From positions 20,758 to 84,757 of the forward strand of contig NZ_JBHUIW010000027.1 in assembly GCF_042682915.1 (NCBI RefSeq): a DNA stretch of 64,000 bases. The letters are read 5' to 3'. The notes under the pieces were generated by a model. It ran no database searches. It worked only from the letters and a program-made list of their open reading frames with translations, and had not been told where the DNA came from. The translations under genes and the position numbers were made by a program. Source of the DNA: Rhodoplanes azumiensis (GTDB lineage Bacteria; Pseudomonadota; Alphaproteobacteria; Rhizobiales; Xanthobacteraceae). Shown here in pieces: positions 1-8,925 of this stretch; the first letter of the stretch is position 1, and every line of letters starts with the position of its first letter.

Positions 1-672
1 CTCGAGGGCACGCTCGCCCTCGGCATCACCCCGGTGACGGCCGTCGACCTGGTGCCGCGCTGCCTCGAGCTCTTGATGCGCGAGAGCCCGAACATCGCCA
101 TCAAGGTGATCGACGGGCTCGACCAGGAGATCACCGAGATGCTGCGCACCCGCCAGCTCGACGTGCTGGTGCGCCGGCTCGGCATCGCCCCGCAATACAC
201 CGACATCGAGGAAGAGCCGCTGTTCGGCGTCGACTGGTCACTGATCGCGGCGCCCGGCCATCCGCTGGCGGAGCGCAGCTCGGTGCGGCTGAGCGAGCTC
301 GCCGACGTGCAGTGGGTGCTGCCGGCCGGCGGCAGCGCCTTCCGCCAGCAGATGGAGCTGGTGTTCGCCTCGGTCGGCCAGACCTGGCCGGTGCGCGGCA
401 TCAGCACCAACTCGATCCTCGCCATCAAGTCGATCGTGATGAACTCGGCCTGCGTGTCGGTGATCTCGCCGCGGCTCGTCGAGGTCGAGGCGGCGGCGGG
501 CCGCCTGAAGGTGATCCCGCTCGCGGACGTCGGCCCGCCCCGCCCGGTCGGCCTCGTCTGGCGGCGCGGCGAGAAGCTGTCGCCGGTCGCGGCGCGCTTC
601 GCCAAGATCATCCGCACGCTCGCCCAGGAGGAGACCGAGCTGCGCCGTGCAGCCGTCGCGACCGAGCCGTGA
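1..672 (+). CDS. LysR-family transcriptional regulator, 3' part only
   Basis: The reading frame is open from the first base, so the gene begins outside the window. The 223 residues present match the effector-binding half of a LysR regulator: repeated alpha/beta segments, a LDVLVRRLG stretch typical of the first lobe and an LVWRRGEKLSP stretch near the C-terminus, as in the family's final strand. The N-terminal winged helix-turn-helix is missing because of the window edge. LysR proteins bind DNA as tetramers and respond to small metabolites. Neither the ligand nor the target genes can be deduced here, because the divergently placed partner gene would lie to the left of the window. Confidence 0.85.
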   Translation, partial: LEGTLALGITPVTAVDLVPRCLELLMRESPNIAIKVIDGLDQEITEMLRTRQLDVLVRRLGIAPQYTDIEEEPLFGVDWSLIAAPGHPLAERSSVRLSELADVQWVLPAGGSAFRQQMELVFASVGQTWPVRGISTNSILAIKSIVMNSACVSVISPRLVEVEAAAGRLKVIPLADVGPPRPVGLVWRRGEKLSPVAARFAKIIRTLAQEETELRRAAVATEP

Positions 673-702
673 GCCGGACCGGCGGCCCGCGCCGCGCCAA
701 AC

Positions 703-1464
703 TCACATCAGGCAGACCGTGCCGGTGCCCATGAGGCCGATGGCGCGGGCGGCGCCGCGGCTGAGGTCGATGTGGAGGCCCGGCGTGTAGGGGCCGCGGT
801 CGTTGACCACCACCTCGACGGCCCGGCCGGTGCGCGGATTTTTCACCGTCAGCTTGGTCCCGAACGGCAGCGTGCGATGCGCCGCCGTGAAGCCGTCCGG
901 ATCGAAGCGCTGGCCGCTCGCCGTCTTGGTGCCCTGCCAGTAATAGGCCGAGCGCACCAGCTTGCCGCCGCCGCAGCGCGGATCGCCGGTGTCGCCGGCC
1001 GGCCGGGCGCGCGGCAGCGGGACGTCCGGCGGCGTCAGCGAGGCGAGCGTGAAGCCGGGCTTCGCGGCGCCGGGTTGCGCCGGGCCAGTTTGCGCCGGGC
1101 CGGCCTGAAGGTCGAGGGAGTTCGCCGGACCGGGTGCCGGAGACGACGCTTGCCCGCCGGATCGCGCCGCGGACGCGGCGAGCGCCGTGACGGGGCGCGG
1201 GCGCGGCATCGGCACGACGACCGGCAAGCCCTCGCTCGGCGTCGCCGAGGCGACCCGGGTCGCGGTCGGACCGGTGGTTCTGGAGGCCGTCCGGGCCGTG
1301 CGGTCGGCACTCTCGGTCGCTGCGGCCCCCGGCAGCACCACGCCGGCGAGCCCGACCCACAGCCCGGCGCCGCCCAGGATCCCCATCAGTGGCGCCCGGA
1401 GCCACGCTCCACCCGACGGCGACCTTCCAAAGACGATCACGCCACGCAACGCGAACGCGCGCAT
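703..1464 (-). CDS. rlpA: RlpA-like septal ring lytic transglycosylase family protein
   Basis: This 253-residue protein ends in a double-psi beta-barrel domain of about 95 residues (ASGQRFDPDGFTAAHRTLPF, then VVVNDRGPY and HIDLSRGAARAIGL), the hallmark of RlpA and barwin-like proteins. RlpA acts in the periplasm on denuded glycan strands at the septum. A hydrophobic stretch at about residues 23-43 is a signal peptide or membrane anchor, followed by a Pro/Ala-rich linker. No SPOR domain is present, so septal targeting is uncertain. The ATG at 1464 is preferred because a GGGGGA sequence precedes it; a GTG at 1476 is an alternative. The protein ends abruptly after the barrel, which is normal for short alphaproteobacterial versions. 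Confidence 0.85.
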   Translation of the reverse strand: MRAFALRGVIVFGRSPSGGAWLRAPLMGILGGAGLWVGLAGVVLPGAAATESADRTARTASRTTGPTATRVASATPSEGLPVVVPMPRPRPVTALAASAARSGGQASSPAPGPANSLDLQAGPAQTGPAQPGAAKPGFTLASLTPPDVPLPRARPAGDTGDPRCGGGKLVRSAYYWQGTKTASGQRFDPDGFTAAHRTLPFGTKLTVKNPRTGRAVEVVVNDRGPYTPGLHIDLSRGAARAIGLMGTGTVCLM

Positions 1465-1833
1465 GCTGTCCCCCACCGGCGAAAACGCACCGGCCCCCGT
1501 TCGACTCGACCGACCGAAAAGGCCGGCCGCTCCGGCGGCCGAACCGCGGCCGCTCCCCCATGGCGTCGCCGCGCCTTGCTGGCGCGCCGTTGACCGGCAT
1601 CGAGCGTGTGCTACACAGGTGGCCGAATTGAGGCTGAAAATCCTTGTCGGTCAGGCCATTGGTCCATCAGTCCAGCGGCCCGTCGACAGCCGGCCTCGCG
1701 CAGTCCCGGCGCCGCGCCGTCACGACGCCGGCCGGCTGCGGCCTCAGACACCGCGGCCCGTGGCTGTCATCGCGTCGGCGCGACCCAGCCCGCGAGCAAC
1801 CGGACGACCGCGCGCAACCGGACTGGAACGACC

Positions 1834-2448
<615 letters not shown>

Positions 2449-2604
2449 GAGCCGGCTCGTGCCGGCATGCCGGGCCCGATCGGACGCGGTATGCCGGTGA
2501 CCGCCGTGGGACGGCCATATTCGCGGGTGACCCTGTCCGGCTCGTGATCGCCCGGACGAGCCTCCTGGGTTACAGGAACTGGGTTCCGGAGCGAGACGCT
2601 GGGG

Positions 2605-3543
2605 ATGAACCGCCTGACCGCCGTGCCCGCACCCTACCGAGACGGCCCGCACCGGGCCGGCGCCCTCGACGGCGTGCCGGCGCGCGACCCGTCGGGCCGA
2701 GATTCGGGCCGAGATCTGTCGGGCCGGGACGCGTCGGGCCGCGGCGCGGTCGCGCGTGACGCGACGGCGCGCGAGGCGACCTCGCGCGAGGCCTCGCGGG
2801 CGCGCCTGCTGCCCAAGAACGACGCCGACCGCCGGTTCCGCCGGGCGGCCCGGCACAGCCGGATGATCCGCCTGCTGCGGATCGCGATTCCGGCCGGCAT
2901 CGTGGCCGCCGGCGGCGTGCTGGTGATCGCCGTGTTCTTCAACCCGCTCAAGCCGACCGAGACGGCGATCGATCCCGGCAAGCTGGTCGTCAGCGGCTCG
3001 AAGATCACCATGGAGCTGCCGCGCCTCGCCGGCTTCACGGCCGACCAGAAGCCCTACGCCCTCACGGCGCGCGCCGCCGCCCAGGATCTGAGCCGGCCGG
3101 ACCTGCTCGAGCTCACCGATCTGCGCGCCCAGGTCGACACCGACGACCAGGGCGCCGTGACCGTGACGGCCGTGAACGGCCTCTACAACTCCAAGCAGGA
3201 CAACCTGAAGCTGACCGAGAACATCGTCGTGCGCACCGGCAAGGGCTTCGAGGCGAAGCTCCAGGAGGCCGTGCTGGACGTCAAGAAGGGCACCATCGTC
3301 TCCGAGGCGCCCGTCACGGTGACGCTGCCGAACGGCACCGTCGACGCCAACCGGCTCGACATCTCGGATGGCGGCTCGGTGGTTCGGTTCAGCAAGGGCG
3401 TGCTGACGGTTCTGACCATCGGGGCCGACCTCTCGACCGTGGGCTCGTCGAGCCCGGCGCCGCCGGCCGGGCCCCAGGCGAACGCCGCCCCGGCCTCACC
3501 CGCCGTCACCGGACGCAGCGGCGCCCGCGCGGGGACGCGATGA
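2605..3543 (+). CDS. lptC: LPS export periplasmic bitopic protein LptC
   Basis: This 312-residue protein has one transmembrane helix at about residues 90-110 and a LptC-type beta-jellyroll periplasmic domain up to about residue 270. LptC accepts LPS from the LptB2FG ABC transporter and passes it to LptA. It directly precedes lptA and overlaps it by four bases (ATGA), so the genes are translationally coupled. The N-terminal cytoplasmic part is about 85 residues, much longer than usual, and is built from repeated SGRD/AREATSREAS-like segments. The alternative start M87 would leave almost nothing before the membrane helix, so the true N-terminus is uncertain. The C-terminal tail is Pro/Ala-rich. 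Confidence 0.88.
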   Translation: MNRLTAVPAPYRDGPHRAGALDGVPARDPSGRDSGRDLSGRDASGRGAVARDATAREATSREASRARLLPKNDADRRFRRAARHSRMIRLLRIAIPAGIVAAGGVLVIAVFFNPLKPTETAIDPGKLVVSGSKITMELPRLAGFTADQKPYALTARAAAQDLSRPDLLELTDLRAQVDTDDQGAVTVTAVNGLYNSKQDNLKLTENIVVRTGKGFEAKLQEAVLDVKKGTIVSEAPVTVTLPNGTVDANRLDISDGGSVVRFSKGVLTVLTIGADLSTVGSSSPAPPAGPQANAAPASPAVTGRSGARAGTR

Positions 3544-4331
3544 CGCGGCGCCCGCACGGCCGATCCCTGACCCGGGCGCTCCGTATCAGCCTGGCGGCCG
3601 CGGCGTTCGTGGCCGCCTCGGCCGCCGCGACGCTGACCACGACGATGCTGGCGGCCGCGCCGGCGGCGGCGCAAGCGGGCGGCTCCAACACCCCGAACGC
3701 CCTGCAGGGCTTCGCCCAGAACCGCGATCAGCCGGTGAAGATCGAATCGGCCTCGCTCGAGGTGCGCGACAAGGAGAAGACGGCGACCTTCGCGGGCGAT
3801 GTGCATCTGGTGCAGGGCGACGTGACGCTGAAGTGCCGGACCCTCGTCGTCTTCTACGAGCCCGATGCCGGCAAGCAGGACCAGAAGGGCGACGCCAAGC
3901 CGGCCGCCAAGCCCGCGCCGGCGCCCGCCAACAGCGCCATGGCCGGCGGTGGCGGCTCGCAACAGATCAAGCGCATCGAGGCGCGCGGCAACGTCGTGGT
4001 CACCCAGAAGGACCAGGTGGCGATCGGCGACAACGGCATCTTCGACATGAAGTCGAACACCGTCACACTGCTCGGCAACGTCGTCATCTCGCAGGGGCCG
4101 AACGCCGTGAAGGGCGACCGGCTGGTGGTCGACATGACCACAGGCGTGTCGCGCGTCGAATGCGGCAAGCCCGGCGGCCAGTGCCGCGTGCAGGCCGTGC
4201 TGATGCCGGGCAGCCAGCCGAGCGCCGGCGGCGCCACCGGAGCGGCCGCCGCGCCGGCCCCGTCGCCCGGCGGGCGCGATGCCGCCCGCGAGCCGTCGCG
4301 GCAGCGACCCGGCCCGAGCGGCCTCTACTAG
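3540..4331 (+). CDS. lptA: LPS export periplasmic bridge protein LptA
   Basis: This 263-residue secreted protein has a signal peptide of roughly 44 residues ending near APAAAQA, then an OstA-type repeat domain (ASLEVRDKEKTATFAGDVHL, IEARGNVVVTQKDQVAIGDN, NTVTLLGNVVISQGPNAVKG). LptA monomers polymerise into the periplasmic bridge that carries LPS to LptD/E. A Lys/Pro/Ala-rich insert at about residues 115-138 interrupts the domain, and the C-terminus is a disordered Ala/Pro/Arg tail. The start codon overlaps the lptC stop. lptB follows after about 160 bp, which completes the usual lptC-lptA-lptB order. Confidence 0.9.
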   Translation: MTRRPHGRSLTRALRISLAAAAFVAASAAATLTTTMLAAAPAAAQAGGSNTPNALQGFAQNRDQPVKIESASLEVRDKEKTATFAGDVHLVQGDVTLKCRTLVVFYEPDAGKQDQKGDAKPAAKPAPAPANSAMAGGGGSQQIKRIEARGNVVVTQKDQVAIGDNGIFDMKSNTVTLLGNVVISQGPNAVKGDRLVVDMTTGVSRVECGKPGGQCRVQAVLMPGSQPSAGGATGAAAAPAPSPGGRDAAREPSRQRPGPSGLY

Positions 4332-4490
4332 GCGCGGCGTCGTGCGAGCATCACCCCCGATGGTTCGGACGCCCGGCCGGGCCGAGACCCGTGGCCGCGT
4401 TTGCGCTGGCCGTGCAACCCGCTATGGTCCCGGCGCGGACGCGGAGGGGACCCTCGTCCCGATGATGGGCTCCGAGTCGTCGAGGCACGC

Positions 4491-5435
4491 GTGGCCGGTT
4501 TTTTTGGCAGGTTCAAACCGAGGCCCCCGAAACAGTCGTCGCGGGGACGCGACATCACGCGCGCCGGCTGGAGCGACGAGCCGCCCCCCTCCGGACAGCA
4601 GCCGATGAGCCTCGATTCCCGCTACGACGGCTATCACGACGACGGCCAGGCGGCCGCCGAGTGGCAGCGCGAGCAGCAGAGACGCGACCACGAGGCGCGC
4701 CAGGCGGCGGCGCACGGGTACCTCGCCGTGCACGGCATCGAGAAGACCTTCGTCGGCCGCAAGGTGGTGAAGGGGGTCAGCCTCTATGTCCGGCGCGGCG
4801 AGGCGGTCGGCCTGCTCGGGCCGAACGGCGCCGGCAAGACGACCGTGTTCTACATGATCACCGGGCTGATCCGGGCGGATCGCGGCCGCATCGAGCTCGA
4901 CGGCTACGACGTGACGGCGCTGCCGATGTATCAGCGCGCCCGGCTCGGCATCGGCTACCTGGCGCAGGAGCCGTCGATCTTCCGCGGCCTCAACGTCGAG
5001 GACAACATCCGGGCCGTGCTGGAGATCGTCGAGCCGAGCAAGAAGCAGCGCGAGCGCGACCTCGACTCGTTGCTGGAAGAGTTCAACATCACGCGGCTGC
5101 GCAAGTCGCCGTCGATCGCGCTGTCGGGCGGCGAGCGCCGCCGCGTCGAGATCGCCCGGGCGCTCGCCAGCCGGCCGAGCTACATGCTGCTCGACGAGCC
5201 GTTCGCCGGCATCGACCCGATTGCGGTGGGCGACATCCAGGCGCTGGTCCGCCACCTCACCCAGCGCGGCATCGGCGTGCTGATCACCGACCACAACGTC
5301 CGCGAGACCCTCGGCCTCACCGACCGCGCCTACATCATCTACTCGGGCGAGGTGCTGACCGAGGGCGCCACCGAGGACATCGTCAACAATCCCGACGTCC
5401 GCCGCCTCTATCTCGGCGAGAGCTTCCGGATGTGA
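4491..5435 (+). CDS. lptB: LPS export ABC transporter ATP-binding protein LptB
   Basis: This ABC ATPase has Walker A GPNGAGKTT, signature LSGGERRR, Walker B YMLLDEPFAGID and the H-loop TDHNV. The C-terminal DVRRLYLGESFRM is the standard LptB ending. It powers LPS extraction by LptFG at the inner membrane. The GTG at 4491 gives a 314-residue protein whose roughly 75-residue N-terminal extension (FFGRFKPRPPKQ and a His/Asp/Gln-rich stretch) is a feature of rhizobial LptB. An ATG at 4605 would give a shorter form. No strong ribosome binding site separates the two. rpoN follows, as in many Proteobacteria. Confidence 0.92.
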   Translation: MAGFFGRFKPRPPKQSSRGRDITRAGWSDEPPPSGQQPMSLDSRYDGYHDDGQAAAEWQREQQRRDHEARQAAAHGYLAVHGIEKTFVGRKVVKGVSLYVRRGEAVGLLGPNGAGKTTVFYMITGLIRADRGRIELDGYDVTALPMYQRARLGIGYLAQEPSIFRGLNVEDNIRAVLEIVEPSKKQRERDLDSLLEEFNITRLRKSPSIALSGGERRRVEIARALASRPSYMLLDEPFAGIDPIAVGDIQALVRHLTQRGIGVLITDHNVRETLGLTDRAYIIYSGEVLTEGATEDIVNNPDVRRLYLGESFRM

Positions 5436-5473
5436 CGGCTTTCGGCGAGGCTCGGCGTCGCGCCGACTCGTTG

Positions 5474-5489
5474 ATCACGAAATCGTGAT
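5474..5489. promoter_or_regulatory. Inverted repeat upstream of rpoN
   Basis: ATCACGA and its exact complement TCGTGAT are separated by two A residues, within the 253-bp gap between lptB and rpoN. It lacks a T-run, so it is more likely an operator or a weak hairpin than an intrinsic terminator. The binding protein is unknown. Confidence 0.3.
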
Positions 5490-5688
5490 ACGAAAGCTGC
5501 GGTTCCGTCCCCGCCGGAGTCGCGCATCCGGACCGGGGGCACCCCGGCCAGCCCGATCGCGGTCCGACGAAAATCCGAAATTCCACGCAAAGATTCGGAT
5601 GTACAGGCGCCGACAGATTGGATAAGCAAGAACCGGACCACATCCGGGGCTTTTCAACGACCGGACCGACACGACATCCGGGATTTCC

Positions 5689-7242
5689 ATGGCGCTCTCG
5701 CAACGGCTGCAGCTTCGACAGACCCAGTCGCTGGTGATGACCCCGCAGCTGCTGCAGGCCATCAAGCTGCTGCAGCTCTCGCATCTCGACCTCTCCGCCT
5801 ATGTCGAGGGCGAGCTCGAGCGCAATCCCCTGCTGGAGCGCGACAGTGGCGACGAGCCGGGCGTCCCCGAGCCGAACGGCGCCGACGCGGCCCCCGCCGT
5901 GGCCGAAGCGCCGGCCGGGCCGCGCGACGCCGCCGAGGAGTGGATGGCGGACGCCGCCGACACCAGCCGTTCGTCGATCGAGGACCGGCTCGGCGGCACC
6001 GCGCTCGACAACGTCTTTCCCGACGAGTCCGGCCCCGGCCTGTCGCGCCTCGCCGAGGAGCGCCCAGCCGGCTACTCGGAATGGTCGGCGGTCGGCAACG
6101 GCGGCCGCGACGACGACGACTACAATCTCGAGGCCTTCGTGGCGGCCGAGCCGACGCTCGCCGACCATCTCGCCGAGCAGCTCGCGCTCGCCGTGACCGA
6201 CCCGGCCGAGCGGATGATCGGCCAGTACCTCTTGGACATGGTCAACGAGGCCGGGTATCTGGCCGGCGACCCGGCCGAGGTCGCCGAGAAGCTCGGCTGC
6301 CCGCCCGAGCGCGTCGAGGCCGTGCTCGCCACGCTGCAGACCTTCAACCCGTCCGGCGTGTGCGCCCGCAACCTCGCCGAATGCCTGGCGATCCAGCTGC
6401 GCGAGAACGACCGCTTCGATCCCGCCATGCAGGCGCTGGTCGCCAATCTCGACCTGCTGGCGAAGCGCGACATCGCCGGCCTCAAGCGCAAATGCGGCGT
6501 GTCGGACGAGGACATCGCCGACATGATCGCCGAGATCAGGCGGCTCGACCCGAAGCCCGGCTTGCGCTTCGGCACGACGACGGTGCAGCCCGTGGTGCCG
6601 GACGTGTTCGTCCGCCAGGCACCGGACGGCAGCTTCATCATCGAATTGAACTCCGACACGCTGCCCAAGGTGCTGGTCAACCAGACCTACTACGCGCGCG
6701 TCGCCGGCCGGGCCAAGAAGGACACCGAGAAGTCCTACCTGTCCGACTGCCTGCAGAGCGCCGCCTGGCTGGTGCGCGCCCTCGACCAGCGCGCCAAGAC
6801 GATCCTCAAGGTGGCGAGCGAGATCGTCCGCCAGCAGGACGCCTTCCTGACCCACGGCGTCGAGCATCTGCGGCCGCTCAACCTGAAGACCGTCGCCGAC
6901 GCGATCAGCATGCACGAGTCGACCGTCTCGCGCGTCACCGCCAACAAGTACATGGCGACCCCGCGCGGCACCTTCGAGCTGAAGTTCTTCTTCACCTCGG
7001 CGATCGCCGCCGCCGACGGCGGCGAGGCGCATTCGGCCGAGGCCGTGCGCCACCGCATCAAGCAGCTCATCGACGCCGAGACGCCCGACGACGTGCTCTC
7101 CGACGACACCATCGTCGAGAAGCTGCGCGCCGCCGGCATCGACATCGCGCGCCGCACCGTCGCCAAGTACCGCGAGGCGATGCGCATCCCCTCCTCGGTC
7201 CAGCGCCGCCGCGACAAGCAGATGAAGGCCGCGGTGGTGTAG
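5689..7242 (+). CDS. rpoN: RNA polymerase sigma-54 factor RpoN
   Basis: The 517-residue protein shows all three sigma-54 regions: the Gln/Leu-rich region I (LRQTQSLVMTPQLLQAIKLL) that contacts enhancer-binding activators, an acidic variable region II, and a C-terminal half with a helix-turn-helix and the RpoN box ARRTVAKYREAM. It directs core RNA polymerase to -24/-12 promoters for nitrogen, carbon and motility genes. The start is the ATG at 5689, which gives the canonical MALSQRLQLRQ. The genes that usually follow rpoN in Proteobacteria (hpf, ptsN) are not here; a VOC protein follows instead. Confidence 0.96.
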   Translation: MALSQRLQLRQTQSLVMTPQLLQAIKLLQLSHLDLSAYVEGELERNPLLERDSGDEPGVPEPNGADAAPAVAEAPAGPRDAAEEWMADAADTSRSSIEDRLGGTALDNVFPDESGPGLSRLAEERPAGYSEWSAVGNGGRDDDDYNLEAFVAAEPTLADHLAEQLALAVTDPAERMIGQYLLDMVNEAGYLAGDPAEVAEKLGCPPERVEAVLATLQTFNPSGVCARNLAECLAIQLRENDRFDPAMQALVANLDLLAKRDIAGLKRKCGVSDEDIADMIAEIRRLDPKPGLRFGTTTVQPVVPDVFVRQAPDGSFIIELNSDTLPKVLVNQTYYARVAGRAKKDTEKSYLSDCLQSAAWLVRALDQRAKTILKVASEIVRQQDAFLTHGVEHLRPLNLKTVADAISMHESTVSRVTANKYMATPRGTFELKFFFTSAIAAADGGEAHSAEAVRHRIKQLIDAETPDDVLSDDTIVEKLRAAGIDIARRTVAKYREAMRIPSSVQRRRDKQMKAAVV

Positions 7243-7246
7243 GGCG

Positions 7247-7267
7247 CGCGGACCTAGGCGGTCCGCG
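7247..7267 (+). terminator. GC-rich hairpin just after rpoN
   Basis: An 8-bp stem CGCGGACC/GGTCCGCG with a 5-nt loop starts four bases after the rpoN stop codon. No T-run follows, so it may be a weak or Rho-assisted terminator or an mRNA 3'-end stabiliser. Confidence 0.4.
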
Positions 7268-7366
7268 GGGCTGATCCGGCGCAAACAAGATCCGAGCCCG
7301 CGCTATCCGCGCACCGACGGCCCAGCTAGTCTCCACGGCAGACACACATGCCGGGAGTCGCGAAAG

Positions 7367-7777
7367 ATGCTCAGCCATGTCACGGTCGGCACCGTCGACG
7401 TTGTTCGCGCGACGGCGTTCTACGATCCGGTGCTGGCGACGCTCGGGCTCGTGCGGGTGAAGACCTTCAAGATCGGCGCCGGCTACGCGCCGGAGGGTTT
7501 TTCGGGCATCGAGCCGCCGTTCTGGATCCTGCGGCCGCAAAACCGGCAGCCGCCGAGTCCCGGCAACGGCTGCATGGTGGCGTTCGAGGCGAAGACCCGG
7601 GCCGCGGTCGACGCGTTTCACGCGGCGCTGCTGGCCCATGGCGGCACCGACGAGGGCGCCCCGGGCCTGCGGGCCCACTACCACCCGACCTTCTACGGCG
7701 CCTATGGCCGCGACCCCGAGGGCAACAAGCTCTGCTGCGTCTGCCATCGGCGGGAGCCCGCGCCCGATACGGAGTGA
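7367..7777 (+). CDS. VOC (glyoxalase/dioxygenase) superfamily protein
   Basis: The 136-residue protein is a single VOC module of two beta-alpha-beta-beta-beta repeats: it begins LSHVTVGTVDVVRATAFYDPVLATLGL and contains YAAYGRDPEGNKLC-like sequence near the end (YGAYGRDPEGNKLCCVCH). VOC proteins bind a divalent metal and act as lyases, dioxygenases or antibiotic-resistance binding proteins, and this sequence does not decide between them. It is a lone gene between rpoN and the TolA/TonB-like gene, with no evident operon partner. Confidence 0.85.
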   Translation: MLSHVTVGTVDVVRATAFYDPVLATLGLVRVKTFKIGAGYAPEGFSGIEPPFWILRPQNRQPPSPGNGCMVAFEAKTRAAVDAFHAALLAHGGTDEGAPGLRAHYHPTFYGAYGRDPEGNKLCCVCHRREPAPDTE

Positions 7778-7953
7778 GCCGGCGCCTGCACCGGGTGCGG
7801 GCAGGGCGGTGCAATTCGGCCACATGGGTTGAAAATTCGTCGACGGCCTCGACCCGGCCATCCTGGCGAGCCATTCCGGCCCCATGATCGGGCGGCCGGA
7901 GCGATACGCGCGCCGGCCCGACCTTGCCGTTCAACCCGGGGAGCGATCGCGCG

Positions 7954-8784
7954 GTGCGACTCGCCTTCTTCGCCATATCGGTGATCCTGCACGCCCTGGT
8001 CGGGGTGATGGCGGGCTTGCCGGGGCGTGGGTTGGCAGACGCGCCGCCGCCCATCACGGTCGAGCTGGTGCGGCCCGAGGAGGCGCCGGAGCCGCCGAAA
8101 CCCGACGCGCCGGCCCCGCAACAGGCCGAGACGCCGGCCGAAACGCCGACCCGGCAGGCCAAGGCGGAACCGCAGCCCGAGCCTCAAAAACCGGCCGAGC
8201 CACAGAAAGAGCCGCCGCAACAAGCGCCGCAGCAGCCGCCCGAGCCGACCGCCGCGCCCGAGCGCAAGCCCGATCCGGCGACCGGTCCAAAGCTCGCCTC
8301 CGCCGATCCGACCCGCGCCGATCCGACCGGCGCCGATCCGACCCGCGCCGTGGCGACCGCCGAGCCCGCGAGCACCGAATCCGACGGCGAGGGGTCGGGG
8401 AGCTGGTTCGACTCGCCGCTGATGAACGTCTCGGTCGGCTACCAGACGACCGAGCGCAAGGCGACGCTGACCGAGGCCGAGATCGCCGCCTTCAAGGCGC
8501 ATCTGCAGGCGTGCTGGCAGCCGCCGGCCGCCCTCGCCGGCGCCCCGGCCAGCCTCAAGGTGGTGCTGCGTGTCGCCTTCCAGCCGAACGGCACGCTCGC
8601 GGGCGATCCGACGCTGCTCGCCGCTCCGGCCTCGGCCAAGGGCCCCGTGCTGATGCAGACCGCCATGGCGGCGCTCGCTCGCTGCCAGGCCACCGGCGTG
8701 CTGCCGGCCGGCAAGTACAAGGAGTGGAAGCTCCTCGACCTCGCCTTCTCGCCGGCCGGGCTGACCGGATTGCCGAAGCTGTAG
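7954..8784 (+). CDS. TolA/TonB-like single-pass periplasmic protein
   Basis: The 276-residue protein has one N-terminal membrane helix (about residues 3-22, LAFFAISVILHALVGVMAGL, which resembles the helix of TonB and TolA). A long Pro/Glu/Lys/Gln-rich periplasmic stretch follows, then a compact C-terminal domain of about 110 residues with two Cys (LQACWQPP, ALARCQATG). Such proteins span the periplasm and couple inner-membrane energy to the outer membrane. tolQR or exbBD are not adjacent, so the partner is unknown. The GTG at 7954 is chosen because GGGGAG precedes it; a TTG at 7924 is possible. Residues near 120-133 contain a repeated ADPTR/G unit. Confidence 0.7.
   Translation: MRLAFFAISVILHALVGVMAGLPGRGLADAPPPITVELVRPEEAPEPPKPDAPAPQQAETPAETPTRQAKAEPQPEPQKPAEPQKEPPQQAPQQPPEPTAAPERKPDPATGPKLASADPTRADPTGADPTRAVATAEPASTESDGEGSGSWFDSPLMNVSVGYQTTERKATLTEAEIAAFKAHLQACWQPPAALAGAPASLKVVLRVAFQPNGTLAGDPTLLAAPASAKGPVLMQTAMAALARCQATGVLPAGKYKEWKLLDLAFSPAGLTGLPKL
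8312..8356 (+). repeat. 15-bp tandem repeat, three copies, within the TolA/TonB-like gene
   Basis: Three near-identical 15-bp units starting GCCGATCCGACC encode ADPTR-ADPTG-ADPTR in the extended Pro-rich region. The unit length is a multiple of three, so copy-number change would alter the periplasmic reach without shifting the frame. Confidence 0.7.
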
Positions 8785-8805
8785 GTAGACAGCACATCGA
8801 CCGGG

Positions 8806-8922
8806 CGTGTCATTCCGGGGCGCGGACCGTGAGGTCCGCGAACCCAGAATCGAGCGACGGGCTCGGAACGAATGGCTGGATTCCGGGTTCGCGCCTCCGG
8901 CGCCCCCCACAACGACCGCGAA
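8806..8922. repeat. Dispersed palindromic intergenic repeat (TCATTCCGGGGCGCG type)
   Basis: The gap between two convergent genes begins TCATTCCGGGGCGCGG, contains a hairpin GCGGACC..GGTCCGC, and ends with the complementary GGATTCCGGGTTCGCG and GGCGCCCC. Elements of this appearance occur between convergent genes in many Bradyrhizobium-like genomes. It may serve as a shared bidirectional termination or mRNA-end structure. Confidence 0.6.
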
Positions 8923-8925
8923 CCA

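Noticed and set aside
8868..8892. GGAAC-N16-GGTT in the repeat between convergent genes
   Set aside because: It is part of a palindromic repeat and points to no start codon; it is not treated as an EcfG promoter.
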